Origin: Dendrocalamus latiflorus
Taxonomy: Eukaryota > Streptophyta > Magnoliopsida > Poales > Poaceae
Direction: 5' to 3'
Length of the DNA stretch: 64,000 nt
Assembly: GCA_017311315.1 (NCBI GenBank)
Contig: CM029612.1
Span: 54,540,700 to 54,604,699, forward strand
Shown here: positions 44,472-55,452 of the stretch, piece by piece
Layout of the letters: each line of letters starts with the position of its first letter
Position numbering within the stretch: the stretch's first letter is position 1
Notes under the pieces: generated by a model
What the model was told of the DNA's origin: nothing
Seen by the model: the letters and a program-made list of their open reading frames with translations, nothing else
Databases searched by the model: none
Made by a program: the position numbers and the translations under genes

Positions 44472-47400
44472 TGAAAAACCCCAAAATTTCAACCCCAAAA
44501 ATTTCTGTGATTTTTGTTGCATTTTTGGGTGTTTTCTGAAAACTTTCCTTTTTGGGAAAGTTTTCCCTGCCGCCGCTTTCCCTTTTTGGCCGGCGCCTCC
44601 TCCCTCGCGTTGGCGCCTTCTCCTTTTCCGTTTCCTCTCCTCCCCGGCGTCTCCCGCTCCCCTCCCGCGCTGGCGCCGCCCCGATCCCGTTTCTTCCCCT
44701 CGCCCAGCGCCTTCCCCGCTCCTTCCCGCTTTCTCCGCTCCCCGGCCTTCTCCCGCGCGGACGCCTCCTCCTCCCTCCGCTGGCGCCCGCTCCCTCCCCG
44801 CTTTCCCCGCGCACGCGCGCTGCGCCTGCGCCCGCTCCCGCACCGCCTCCTCGCGCGCGCGAACAGCGCCGCCCCTCGGATCCCCTCCTCGCGCCCGCGC
44901 CACCCCGACCGCCAGCTGGTCCGAAGCCGGCAGAGACTTCGCGCCACGCGTCGCCTCTTCTCTGCCCCGACCCCACCTGGCAGTCGCCGCGCCTTCTTCT
45001 CTCGCGCGCGGACGCCATCGCCCGTGACCGGAGCTCGCCAGCTCCCATCTCCTGTCGCATCGCCTTTAAGCCGCCGCAGGGCCTGGCGTCACCCCCATTG
45101 CGCGGAAGAGACCCTCCACCAGCCCCCGTCCACCTCTGTTGACTCCCGGCGCCGCGCCCGTTGCCTTCGCCCCGAAGGACCCCCTCCCTCCGTTCGGGCA
45201 TAAAAGCCCCCTTCTGGCTCCCTCCTCCTCTTTAGCTTCCCGAGCCTCCCCACCACTCTCAACCTCTTCCTGCCACCCCAGAGGATCTCCACGAGCAGTC
45301 GATTGAGCCCTCGTCGCCCGTAGCTCCACCACGGTCCTCCCCTGTGCCGGCGACCCCCGTGGGCTGATTTTCCCCTTCCTTTCCCCATTCTCCAATTCCT
45401 TTCGCCCATAGCGCCTCCCCGGTGTACTAACCGTTTTGGTGCACTCCCCTGGCCAGGAGGACCCTCGAGAAGCTCTGACGCCGACGACCCTTCTCCGGCC
45501 GCCGCCCCCTCCCGTGGCCAGCCCTCCTCGAAGCTCCCTAGCTCACGCCGCCACCGCCAATGTGAGCATCTCGCTCCCCTATCCGTGTAGTCATCGCCGA
45601 TTGGCCCCTCTCGCCGCCGGCAACCCTCTCCGCCACAAAATACCCGAGGCGCTCCTTTCTTCCTCCCGCCTTTTCCGTTGATTCCCTCGCCCCTCTGAGC
45701 CCCAAAATGGACTCACCACGGTGAGCCCTCCCCGTTGTCACCCTCCGCTACCGCCGACGAGCCCCCTGGCGCCTGGGCCGCCACCGCCATCGTGTCCCCG
45801 CCGCGGGGGACACTGTAGCAGCTGGAGGAGGAAGAAGACCCCCTCCCCCGCTACGTGGCCGCATCTCGGCCGTCGACCCCGATCGGCGCCGTCTGCCCCC
45901 GAGCGTCGGATGGTCGTTTCCCCGCCACCGTCCGATTTCCTTAAACATCTCCCTTCCCGTCCGTCGGATCGCCCCGTACCGCTTCGCCCGCCTCCCCGCT
46001 GTCCCAGCCGTCCGATCCCTCGTCCCCGCCTCGATCTGGGCCGCCCGCGCTCGTCGCCCCGCTGCCGTTTTCCCCGTTGGGCCGCACTGTAGCGCCCGGG
46101 CTAGCCCATCACTGTTCCAACTATTTTCCAGTGATTTTCCAATTTCCAAAATCCCAGAAAATTCAAATAAATCCTAGAAAATCACAGAAAATCCCAAAAA
46201 TTCCCAAATTTCACCACTTTGCTCCAAATAATATTCTGGACCCATTGGTGATCTCCATTTCCACAGATCCATCCCAAATAAATTCCTAAAATTCCATTTG
46301 AAGGATTTATGCATTTTACTCCTTTTTAAATAGTTTATTTTCCCTCGCTTGATTAGTCTCAAGCTGGATTTAATTTATTTTATGTGTTTGCGCTAGTGTC
46401 AGAGATTCCCGGAAGCTCAAGTGCAGTCGCAGGATCCAGGAGCTTCTACGTTCGAGCTAGTCGAGATCATCCAAATCAACGGCAAGTCGCAAGTCCTTGA
46501 TCATGTTGAAATCCCATGCCATTTAAATTATGTTATTATGTTATTTGCATTGAGCTAATTGTGAATTGCTAATTCAAAGTAAAAATAAAATGTTTAGAAT
46601 GACATGTTATGGAGTTAAACCTACCACCGTTAAATGCCCGGTTAAATTTGTTGCCATGCCTTTGTAACCCTAGAAATAATTATCTGATAATCTAAATAAC
46701 TGTAGGTTATTATTATCATGCAAAGTGTTATACTAATAAGGTTGTGGCTGTGGGGCCAATAGAATTTGGAAAACCCGACTCTAAGGTAGGGTGGTATGGG
46801 ACACCGTATCTTAGAGCGGAGAGTGCCGGCGTGCACGAGGTAGGGTAAGGGTTGGGGAATCGCGAGACGGTCTTCGCCCAACTCGTTACCCTAGGGTTTG
46901 GAGAAGGGTAAGGGTGAGTGGGAAATCGCGGGACGGTCTACGCCCACCGCTTACCTTAGGTTGGGTCGCGAGCCTGGCGAGGTTGTGGACCATGTGAAAA
47001 TATAAGGACTGAAACCCTTACGCTGAGCAAATGTCACAGTAATCGCTCAATCACAGGAGTTGACTTGTCAACACTTGTCTAGTAGCTGCTCAACTCGATT
47101 GAAACTCTACAGGAGGTTTAGCAGTGAGGTTAGGTGAGCCGCGCTATGGATGCCTAACAACGGTAGAGTTCACTCGAAGCGGCACCGTTTTTCTCTTGTG
47201 TGTGTGTGTGTGCGAGCCAGACCCGAGTGAATTCTACCGGGTAGAGCCTATATAAAGAGTTGAGCAGTGGAACGACCTGGCTTTCTTAACTCTGTCGCGG
47301 GAGTTAAGGGATCGTGTGGGTAAAGCTGAGCAAACTCTGCAGAGTCAAATAAATGGTATTCGAATACGCCGTGCTCCCGGTTATTGGAGCTGTGTCACTT

Positions 47401-47974
47401 GGGTGATTCCAGCCGCGAAGCTTAAGTAGTTTTGTACATGCTTTAACTTGGTTAAGTTGGTTAATTGAACTCTTCATGAAAAACCCCTGAGATCTTGAGA
47501 AGTAGTTTTGGGTCCATTTTATAAAATGCTTGCAAAATGAAACTGCATCCACCAAATGTAATAAACCAAGTATACTCCCTTCCTTTGTTGATCCGTGCAA
47601 GTAGTAAGTTAGGGTTTCCCTTGTGATTTGCTGAGTACGGGGTCGGAGTACTCAGGCTTGCTAAATGCCACAGATATCAGAAGGAAAAGAAAGCAATTCA
47701 AGATTTCGTGTTGGAAAGGTCTCCCCGTCGAAGACCCGAGGCTTTAGGTCTTGGCCGCGCTCAAGCAGATTCTGGAGTTCTTGTAATATAAGTATACTTT
47801 GGGCTCGCACGCCCCGCTGTCAAAACTGGATGTTAATCCTTATGTAAAATATATGCTGGTCTTTTGTTGTAAGCATGCAATGGTATACTCTTGCGCGACA
47901 CTCCATAACTGTTCATGAGTGAATAGTTGCGGGGTGCCGTGTCCGTACACGCCCCTGGAAACGGGGGCGTTACA
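44472..47974 (-). mobile_element. 3.5-kb solo LTR (Gypsy-like) inserted in the LINE
   Basis: The boundaries are TG (44472) and CA (47974) with a perfect CTCAC duplication on both sides (44467-44471, 47975-47979). Removing it restores the LINE reading frame across the joint, which proves the insertion. On the minus strand it begins TGTAACGCCCCCGTTTCC, a start I associate with long grass Gypsy LTRs (inference). I find no second LTR copy, primer site or gag/pol inside, so it is a solo LTR, not a full element. The left 1.6 kb is extremely GC-rich, with long overlapping non-specific frames on both strands. Confidence 0.82.
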
Positions 47975-47979
47975 CTCAC

Positions 47980-49430
47980 TCTGATCTTTTCCATGTGAAA
48001 GGGTCATCTTATACTTGGAAAAGCATACTAGTAGGGAGAGAGACTTTGAAACGTGGAGCTCTTTTTGGAGAATTGGAGATGGAAATAAAATCAATATTTG
48101 GCATGATCCATTGATTCCATCTAGCTCGAATGGGAAAATCTTCACTCCTAAAGGAGGTACGTTGTTAAATAAAGTTAGTGAATCGATAGATCTGACTAAT
48201 GGAAACTGGGATGAACAATTGGTTCGGGCCATTTTCTTCCATGTTGGTGCTAATAGAATTCTCAATATTCCTCTCCCTCACATAGAAATGGAAGATGACT
48301 TATTGTGGAGATTTGAGAAGAATGGGGGTTTATTATGTGAGATCAGCATACCATGCTAAATGGAAAAGCACAAGATGAAGAGAAAAGAAGAAGAGCTTTG
48401 GCACAAGAAAGCTGCTCAACACAAGACAAAATGTGGAAAAAACTTTGGGCACTAAAAGTACCTGGAAAGGTAAAGATATTCATTTAGAGAATGCTTACTA
48501 ATATCATGCCAAGTTATGCTAATCTTGAAAGAAGACATATCAGGGAAGAAGCCTAATGTGTAATCTGTAACAGATACCCTAAAGATTCAAGACATGCTAT
48601 ATTTGAATGTGAGAGGGCAGCAAAGGTGTGGAGAGCTCTTTGTTTAGACAATGAAATATAGGAAGCTCTCAAGGCATTTACCTCAGAAAGGAAGGTTATG
48701 GAATACATAATGCACATGCCGAAAAAGAAACCCCCTGTTCTTGCACAACTTGACTTTCATGGCACAATAGCAATAGGATGTTGGTATATTTGGTGGGAAA
48801 GGAGTAAAATTAGGAGAGAGGAATATGCAGGTATGCCATGCCATACAGTTCAAGCTATTGTGCCTATCTAACATCGTTTATATGCTTAAACAATAGTACT
48901 TTCTGAAGCAATGGTCAAGGTAACTTGAGGGGTATGCTAAATCAAACACTGATGGCACATATCATGAAGATTTTGGGCAAGGATGTACAGGAGTAGTAAT
49001 ACAAGATGAAAGGGGTTGCTTCATTGCCTCAGCAGTCAGCTTGCTGGCCAGCTAATGGAGCCCTCAACTCTTTTGCTGTTGAGGTCGAAGCTATATGCAA
49101 CGGTATCATTTTGGCTCATCAGATCAAATGCAACAAAGTTATTGTGGAGACTAATGCAGTGCAAGTATATGAAGCAATTAAAAATCCTAACAACTCAAGA
49201 GCATGATTTTCAAACATTGTCCTAGGGAAGCCAATTTGGTAGCACATAAATTAGCAGGGAAGGCAATGTGTATCTCTGAAAATGTACTTTGGCTTGAAGA
49301 GCCTCCAAATTTATTGTATGTAGGCTTTTGTTCCAAACAACCTTTGACTTTTAGAAGCTGGAAGTTGAATGGAGTGGCTTCTCAATGTAGTTCTGTAAGC
49401 CGTTTATAGGAATCACTGCAGGAGCAGTTT
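47980..49430 (+). pseudogene. LINE remnant, 3' half with RNase H
   Basis: Continues the element interrupted at 44471. Fragments read DLFHVKGSSYTWKSIL, RIGDGNKINIWHDP and WDEQLVRAIFF (zinc-binding C-terminal region common in plant LINEs), then an RNase H domain: NTDGTYHEDFG, GCTGVVIQDERGCFIAS, FAVEVEAICNGIILA, VIVETNAVQVYEAI and FKHCPREANLVAHKLAG. Stops and frameshifts are frequent. Confidence 0.88.
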
Positions 49431-49582
49431 TAAACGGAGTGTCTTTTCAATGTAAGTATCCCTTACTCCCCCAATCTTTCTCGCAATCATCAAAGGCTAA
49501 AAACCACAGCAAAAGCTAAAAGCTATAGCACTTTTTTTTAACATAGTCCTAATCTCATGGACGACATGAATGTCTAGAAATC

Positions 49583-49804
49583 ATCCAAATGTTTTCTTCC
49601 ACATAATATCCAAATTTATGACCTTTTGACTCACCTCGTTATTCGTGCTCTGGCTTTGGCAGGTATGTCTAGCAATCATTCGGATGTTTTCTTCCAAACA
49701 ATCATCCAAATTTTCCACATGAGTATAGAAGAAAACGGAGCATGAATAACAAGGCGAATTAAAAGGTCATAAATTTATATGATTGTTTGGAAGAAAATAT
49801 CCAA
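49583..49804. repeat. Inverted-repeat (hairpin) sequence
   Basis: The arms of about 65-70 bp at 49583-49650 and 49739-49804 are reverse complements with moderate divergence, sharing AAATTTATGACCTTTT and GTTTTCTTCCA/TGGAAGAAAA. The loop of about 88 bp holds another partial arm copy. It could be a fold-back MITE. Confidence 0.7.
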
Positions 49805-49869
49805 GTGATATATATTAAACACCCCCTCAAAAAAAGACAGGCACCTGTGTCGTCGAATTTTTTTTTGCA

Positions 49870-50672
49870 AAAGTGGCCCCCTTGTGTCCTTTTTTTTGCA
49901 GATATGGCACCAGATGCCTGTTTTTTTGCTCGATTAGCCTCTTCCCGACCGCGGATCAACAGGCGGGCGATACGTGGTATTTCTGCTGCCGGGGCATGCG
50001 GATCCGTGGCCGACAAGCACAGAAATCTGTCTGGCCTTGGCACGCTCGCGCAAACTAGCGGGGCTGCCCATGACCCGCGGTTGGTGTCCAATGAAAAGGC
50101 GCGCTGAGAGCTGCTATAAAGTGGTTGGTTGTCGATGCTACAGTAGCTGGTCGATGCTACAGTAGCTGATCGATGGTTGATGCTACAGTATCTGGTCGGT
50201 GATCGATGCTATAGTAGCTAGTCGATGGTTAGAGAGTGGTCGAAGCTTAGTAGTCGATAGCTAAATGTGGTCGATAGTCAAAACTACAGAGTGGTCAGAG
50301 GTCGAAGTCTATAACATGGTCAGCCAGCCGAAGTCTAAGGAGTGGTTGGAACGGTCAAAAGCTATATAATGGTGGGGCAAGCGGAAGTTATAAAGTGGTC
50401 GGGATGGTCGGAAGTTATAAAGTAATTGGTAGAGCGGCAGCGGCTGGAATTGACGAGTGCAGCCGACCTTTCCCTTACCCCCTGACCGTAGAATTCGCGC
50501 GCGCACAGGGGAGGGGAAAAGCCCATGGCCGCCGACCGATTGTTCACGCTCACCCGGCTGCAAAATTGCCACGTGTCGTCTGCCAGTGGTTCCACGGTCA
50601 GGAGGGAGTAAAAGGGCAAAAACGCCACCTAGGTGTCATATCGGGAAAAAATGCCACAGGGGCAGAACAGTA
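49870..50672. mobile_element. Fold-back/TIR element with minisatellite core, upstream of plastid S6
   Basis: The left segment (CTTGTGTCCTTTTTTTTGCA then GATATGGCACC) aligns with the reverse complement of the right segment (CCTGTGGCATTTTTTCCC then GATATGACACC), giving long imperfect terminal inverted repeats. Between them, 50125-50440 is a degenerate tandem array of units like GGTCGATGCTACAGTAGCT drifting into GTGGTCGGAAGTTATAAA. The right end lies about 110 bp before the S6 start codon. The superfamily is uncertain; long TIRs would fit a Mutator-like or Foldback element. Confidence 0.55.
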
Positions 50673-50781
50673 AACACTTCTGTGTCGTCTCCTATCCTTA
50701 TCTATCCGCTGGACACGAAGCACCCCTCTTCGCCCCCACCCCCACTCTCCCGACTCCTCTCTCGGCTCCCTCCAGGCTCCA

Positions 50782-52216
50782 ATGCCGCCACCCATGGCGC
50801 TCTCCATCCCTTCCTCCACCGCAACCCTGCCCACGCTCCCGCCTTTCCCCTCGCGCCTCCCGCGCCAACTCCCCGCCGTGCCCCGCTGTGCCTCTGCCCT
50901 CTCCCGCGCGCTCTCGGCCGGCTACGCCGCGAGCTTCTACGGCGGCGCGGCGTCCGCGGCCGGTGGAGACGACGAGGAGGTCGGCGACGAGGAGGGATCC
51001 GCCTCGGGCTTCGGCGGCGGGCTCGGCCTCGGCGGCGGCGGGCTCGGGATGTCGGCCTCGACGCTGGCCCTGGAGGAGCGGGAGATGCCGCCCTGCCCGC
51101 CGGGGCTGCGGCCGTACGAGACCATGGTCGTGCTCCGCCCCGACATGTCCGAGGAGGAGCGCCTCGCCCTCATACAGCGCTACGAGGAGGTAAATCATTT
51201 GGTACTTACTACTTAGTCAGCTGCGCTAACTATACGTAGTAGTATACACTTTGATCACCTCTCTACTGCATTTCACATGAATTTCTGGGGACAAGATGCG
51301 TAGTGGCCAATGCGGTATCGAGTTTATTGAATCGTTGTTAATCTTGAAGGGTTAAATTGAAGGTAAATTGGCAGTGATGAGTGTATGATTCACTGTTTCT
51401 TCGAAAGATGTCTTATTTTTTGCTTGTCCGGCCATCAATATTGCTGCCTATGAGCTGAATGATTTGTCAATGGCAGGAGAAGCAAAGGTTATATGCTTCT
51501 TTTTTTTAAGAGAGAGAAAGCAAAGGTTATACACTTCATCACCTGATGAACAGTTGGGAATCGGTATTTTTAGCAGATCTCACATTAGTGATCCAACAAG
51601 CATTGACAACAATAGTGCTGCTGTAGTGCAATAGTTACTACATTACATATGCCATCAAAATGATCTTCAATTGTCATACTTAGGTCTTTGGATATAGTTC
51701 TATCCATTGTGTGCGCAAACCTCCTGCTTTAGTAACAACTAACAAGGATTCAGGTTTACCTTGACCTTGCGATTCTGTTTTGCTGTCCTATAATATAATC
51801 TTTGTAAATGATCAAGCTAGTCCCTTGTTCATTTCCATCACCCTTGTTAAATTCCATGCCATGACTCTATTTCATTGGTCATAAGACTTTCAGTGCACCC
51901 TACCATCTGTGTATCAACCCATGTGGATGTGGTTGGCAATCCTGCTTACTGCTGTGCCCATGTGTTGCAGCTGCTTGTTGCCGGTGGCGCCATGTATGTG
52001 GAAGTCTTCAACCGAGGAGTCATCCCACTAGCCTACAGCATCAGGAAGAGGAACAGCAGGACCGGGCTGCCATCTACCTACTATGACGGGATATACCTCC
52101 TTGTGACATACTTCACGAAGCCTGAATCCCTGTATGCCCTGCAGCTGAGGCTCAACGCGGACGACGATGTCATCCGCTCAACCAGCTTCAAGGTCCGCAA
52201 GCGGAAAGCTCTCTAG
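50782..52216 (+). CDS. PRPS6: Plastid ribosomal protein S6 (bS6c), 217 aa precursor
   Basis: Two exons, 50782-51189 and 51971-52216, joined GAG/GTAAAT..TTGCAG/CTG; 654 nt in frame. The Ala/Ser/Pro/Arg-rich N-terminus fits a chloroplast transit peptide, followed by a Gly/Asp/Glu-rich linker. The bS6 domain starts at YETMVVLRPDMSEEERLALI (about residue 113), continues through YVEVFNRGVIPLAYSIRKR and DGIYLLVTYFTKPESL, and ends DDVIRSTSFKVRKRKAL. The protein binds S18 and 16S rRNA in the chloroplast 30S subunit. The intron sits inside the S6 fold. ATG 50782 is the first in frame; ATG 50794 is an alternative. The promoter is compressed between a fold-back element and the gene. Confidence 0.94.
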
Positions 52217-52289
52217 ATGCGTCAGCCCAACCTCAACGGGCTGTGTAGGACAGGTTTCCTCTGGATCGAAAGCTTCAGGTTTTGGTTGT

Positions 52290-52462
52290 GTTTAGGGCGT
52301 AAGTTTCTAAAAACCGCTTTTCGGTTTTTCTACAGTAACTAGCTTTTAAACAAAATATCATTTCAAAATAGAGTCTACTAATTAATTGTAGTACATACTA
52401 TACCGACTTCATTTATATCGGCAAAAACCGCATGTGATTTTCTGTTACTCTGTAAAGAACAG
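52290..52462. mobile_element. MITE-like repeat, family 2, copy 2
   Basis: Shares TACAGTAACTAGCTTTTAA and ATATCGGC with the block at 41160-41375 in inverted orientation. It starts about 75 bp after the S6 stop codon and so probably lies in its 3' UTR. Confidence 0.5.
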
Positions 52463-53343
52463 GCGTATTGTCATATAAGAATGCTACTGCCTTGGGAATG
52501 GATGTATTGCCTTCTTCCTGTTGCTGAGAGAAAATGGTGCCGTTTTCTTGTATTTATATTCTACAATGCACGTCTTTTTGTTGGGTTTTTATCTTTTTGG
52601 CTTTTAAGCCAGTTTTTAGTTTTAGCTTGTTTCAACGATTACTATGAGGATATTTGGTACAGTTCTGTTCTCAGCTTCTTCTTTGGATTTTATGAAGTTG
52701 CATCATACACTTAGTTTTTTAAAATGATTGGATTCTTATTCTCGTGAGAAGTAGAAGTTAAAAATAAACAAGTGACGGAAACAGCCCTCCAGCATCTGAC
52801 CGAAATCAAACCTGCCGATCTATGTTCATCGAAATTACCAACAAATCCCACTTGACTACCCCCTCCACACCCTCTTGCTCGGTCACCCCCTAGAGCTCGC
52901 CTCCATGGTACTTCCCCTCTTCTCGTCCCACCTATCACCACCGCTTCTCTCCGCGCGCCGCACCTCCGCCTCCTCCCGCTTAGCACTGTCGTCGCCTCCT
53001 CTGCCCGTGTGCCCCTCCCTCTCCTTTCACTCATCCCCACGCCACGCCGCCTGTGCCTCCCCCCCTGTCCTATCCTCGTATCTCATAAGCCCTCTATTCT
53101 ATTCTCCTGTTTCACGGCCCCCCTCGCTTCTCCCCTTCTCTCCCACTCCGCCATCTCTTACCCCGCCGTGATGTGGGGTAGCACAAACGGCGGGACACCG
53201 GATGTCACCCTGGAGACATCAACTAATTTATGAAAATAGTATTTTATCTGCGTATTGAGCTTCATTGTTGTTTCTTTTAAATAGAATTGGTTTAACATTT
53301 AACGTGCACAGAAGATGCATGTGAGCCTAGGCAACATGTCTTA
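52463..53343. other. Intergenic sequence after the S6 gene
   Basis: AT-rich, then a CT-rich stretch (52850-53165) that looks like a promoter/leader or pseudo-exon but encodes only Ser/Pro/Leu-rich frames with no recognised domain. Confidence 0.35.
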
Positions 53344-53757
53344 GGCCCTGTTTGTTTCCACTTAAGATTATTATAATCTAGCTTATAGGTGGGGGGTTAT
53401 ATAAGCTAACTTATAATAAGCTGGTGGGAAATAAGCTGTCAGGTGTTTGGTAGCCTAGATTATCGGAGTTATGGATTGTTGTATTCGAATGTTTAAAGAC
53501 TACAATGCCCTTGAGAGAGAGGCACGGGAGTTGAGGGTTGGATGAATGACAAATGTGAGTAATATTCCTAAAGTTTTATGGTCATTAAGATAAAAGGTGG
53601 ATCTATAAGTTGAAATAAGCTCATTTTTTTGAGCTTATTATATTACAATAATCTGGGCTATTAGATTATAATAAGTTATCTTATAATCTGGGCTGTTTGT
53701 TTCCACTTATGATTATAAGCTAGATTATAATAATCTTAAGTGGAAACAAACAGGGCC
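53344..53757. mobile_element. Tourist-like (PIF/Harbinger) MITE
   Basis: 414 bp with long terminal inverted repeats: GGCCCTGTTTGTTTCCACTT at the left and its exact complement at the right, with the pairing continuing inward through AAGATTATTATAATCTAGC. Flanked by TTA on both sides (53341-53343, 53758-53760), the Harbinger target site. No coding capacity. Confidence 0.93.
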
Positions 53758-53934
53758 TTAATAAGTGTCACCTACATAGTTTTTTTGGTACTTTTGTCAG
53801 GATTCAGTGTGCAAGTAGATGTGCAGAATTTTTATTATATGTTACATTAGTGAAGACAAATGCTACCCATTTTTCTGTTTCCTTGCCCTTATGTATTGTG
53901 TCTCATCATAGGTATGCATATTCATGCAGGACAA

Positions 53935-53998
53935 GAAGCTGCCTGAAAATTCTGTACATGACCTAGCTTATGATCTTGTCAAAGCTCTTCAGTAAAGT
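53935..53998 (+). other. Exon-like fragment, unknown gene
   Basis: After an acceptor-like TTCATGCAG, the sequence reads DKKLPENSVHDLAYDLVKAL and ends Gln-stop. It is well-formed coding sequence of 21 codons with no visible upstream exon. I do not recognise the family. It could be a gene relic moved by the flanking Harbinger elements, or chance. Confidence 0.2.
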
Positions 53999-54375
53999 TT
54001 CTTGGTAACCTTGTTTCATTATTTCTGTTGTTTTATGGTTGAATTTGATTTATCAGAAACATGTTGGGCATTAGGTCCTTGCGTTTCCAAGGAATTATGG
54101 GTGTGTTCATATACGCTTTGGAAGCCAAAGCCAATTCAAATGACAGGCTTCCATAAGTGGGTTACAGAAGTTGCTTGTGGGCACGTGAATAGCCGATGCG
54201 AAGGGCTAAGACGCTACTATCGACCACTTGCCCAAATCATGTTCGTCTCTTCCTCTCACCATCTCTCGCGCCAACGATACCTCGGCTGCCCGATCCTATC
54301 TTCCCGCCTTGCTCCGACATCCCCAGGCCCCTAGATCTGATCTCCCTATAGCCGGATTGGCCGGCTGCCACCTCA

Positions 54376-55355
54376 GGCCCTGTTTGGATGGACTAGGACT
54401 AGTGATTAGATAGGACTAGTGATTAGCTGACTAGTGATTAGCCCAACCCTGTTTGGATCCACCGGCTAATAAGTAGTACTATCTCAATACAAAGACTGTT
54501 ATACCCCTGACTTGTTGTCTGTTTCTGACGCTGGTGGTCCCCGCGCTGGTGTTTCCCGCGCCGCCGTGCGCTGAGTTGTGAATGTGTCGGGACGGAAATG
54601 GAAGCGGAGGTCTCCCACCTTCAATGACCAACGATGAAGACGTAGAACGGCAAGATTTGACCATACTTGGGAAATCTTCTGCGTCAATGTTGAGGTCGAG
54701 GTTGGCCACGTCGTGGCTGTCGTGCCGACGAGCCTCGCCGTGCCCAATCAGCGAGCTGCCCACTTGCGACGAGGCGAAGAACTTCATGCCGAAGCCCGCC
54801 CCTGGATCCACTGAATCGGACTGAGAGGAGAAGTCGAAGCCCGCCCCTGGATCCATCGCTCGGGGAAGCTCGTCGGTGTCGGCGACCGGAGGCAGGTCGT
54901 CCTCGCCTCCTCGGTGGGCGCGGCCGTCAGGAGGTACTCCGGCGGCGGGCGCGGCCGTCGGCAGGTCGTCTTCGGTGGACTGTAGGTCACGCGGCGGCGC
55001 GTCACGACTCCAAGGAAGGGCGACGCCGTGGGGGATGTACTGGGGTAGCAGGCACGAGCAACGGGCGGCGGCGGGGGAGATGAAGCGCGAAGGCGCGCGC
55101 GTCTGGAAGAGGACCGAAGCGGCGGCTGCGGGAGGGAGGGGAAACGCCCGTGCGCGTGGAGGGTTGGGGGTATCGGTGACTTTTTCACAATCGGGTGGAA
55201 CTTTAGCCCTCGTTAGCTGGGTTTGATGGACTAGTTAGCTAACAACTAGTTGAGGCTTTGGCTAAACTTTAGCCCACCCATTAGCCCTCCTGTTTGGATC
55301 CTCAAAGGCTAAAGTTTAGCAACTAGTTGTTAGCCCAAGGGATCCAAACAGGGCC
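54376..55355. mobile_element. PIF/Harbinger-like element with GC-rich cargo
   Basis: 980 bp. The ends are GGCCCTGTTTGGATGGAC and GGATCCAAACAGGGCC, with subterminal GACTAGTGATTAG and CTAACAACTAGTTG repeats. It is flanked by TCA (54373-54375, 55356-55358), matching the TNA target of the superfamily. The GC-rich interior has minus-strand frames (54479-54856 beginning MDPGAGFDFSS, and 54784-55188) with a duplicated WIQGRAS/MDPGAGF motif. These may be the remnant of the Harbinger Myb-like ORF or captured host DNA; I cannot decide. Confidence 0.8.
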
Positions 55356-55452
55356 TCATTCGCTCTCTCAAGCCCCAGATCGGCCGTCGTCCGGCCGTGG
55401 TGCGCCCCCGCCGTCAAACCCCGTGGAGCCTCGCCCACTGTCTGACCCCATG

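Noticed and set aside
44455..46149. Long frames (up to 248 codons) in the 44.5-46.1 kb GC-rich block
   Set aside because: They fall inside the solo LTR, overlap each other on both strands and are compositionally biased; not genes.
50457..51239. 260-codon + frame over the S6 first exon
   Set aside because: Out of frame with the clear S6 domain and running through the fold-back element; a GC shadow.
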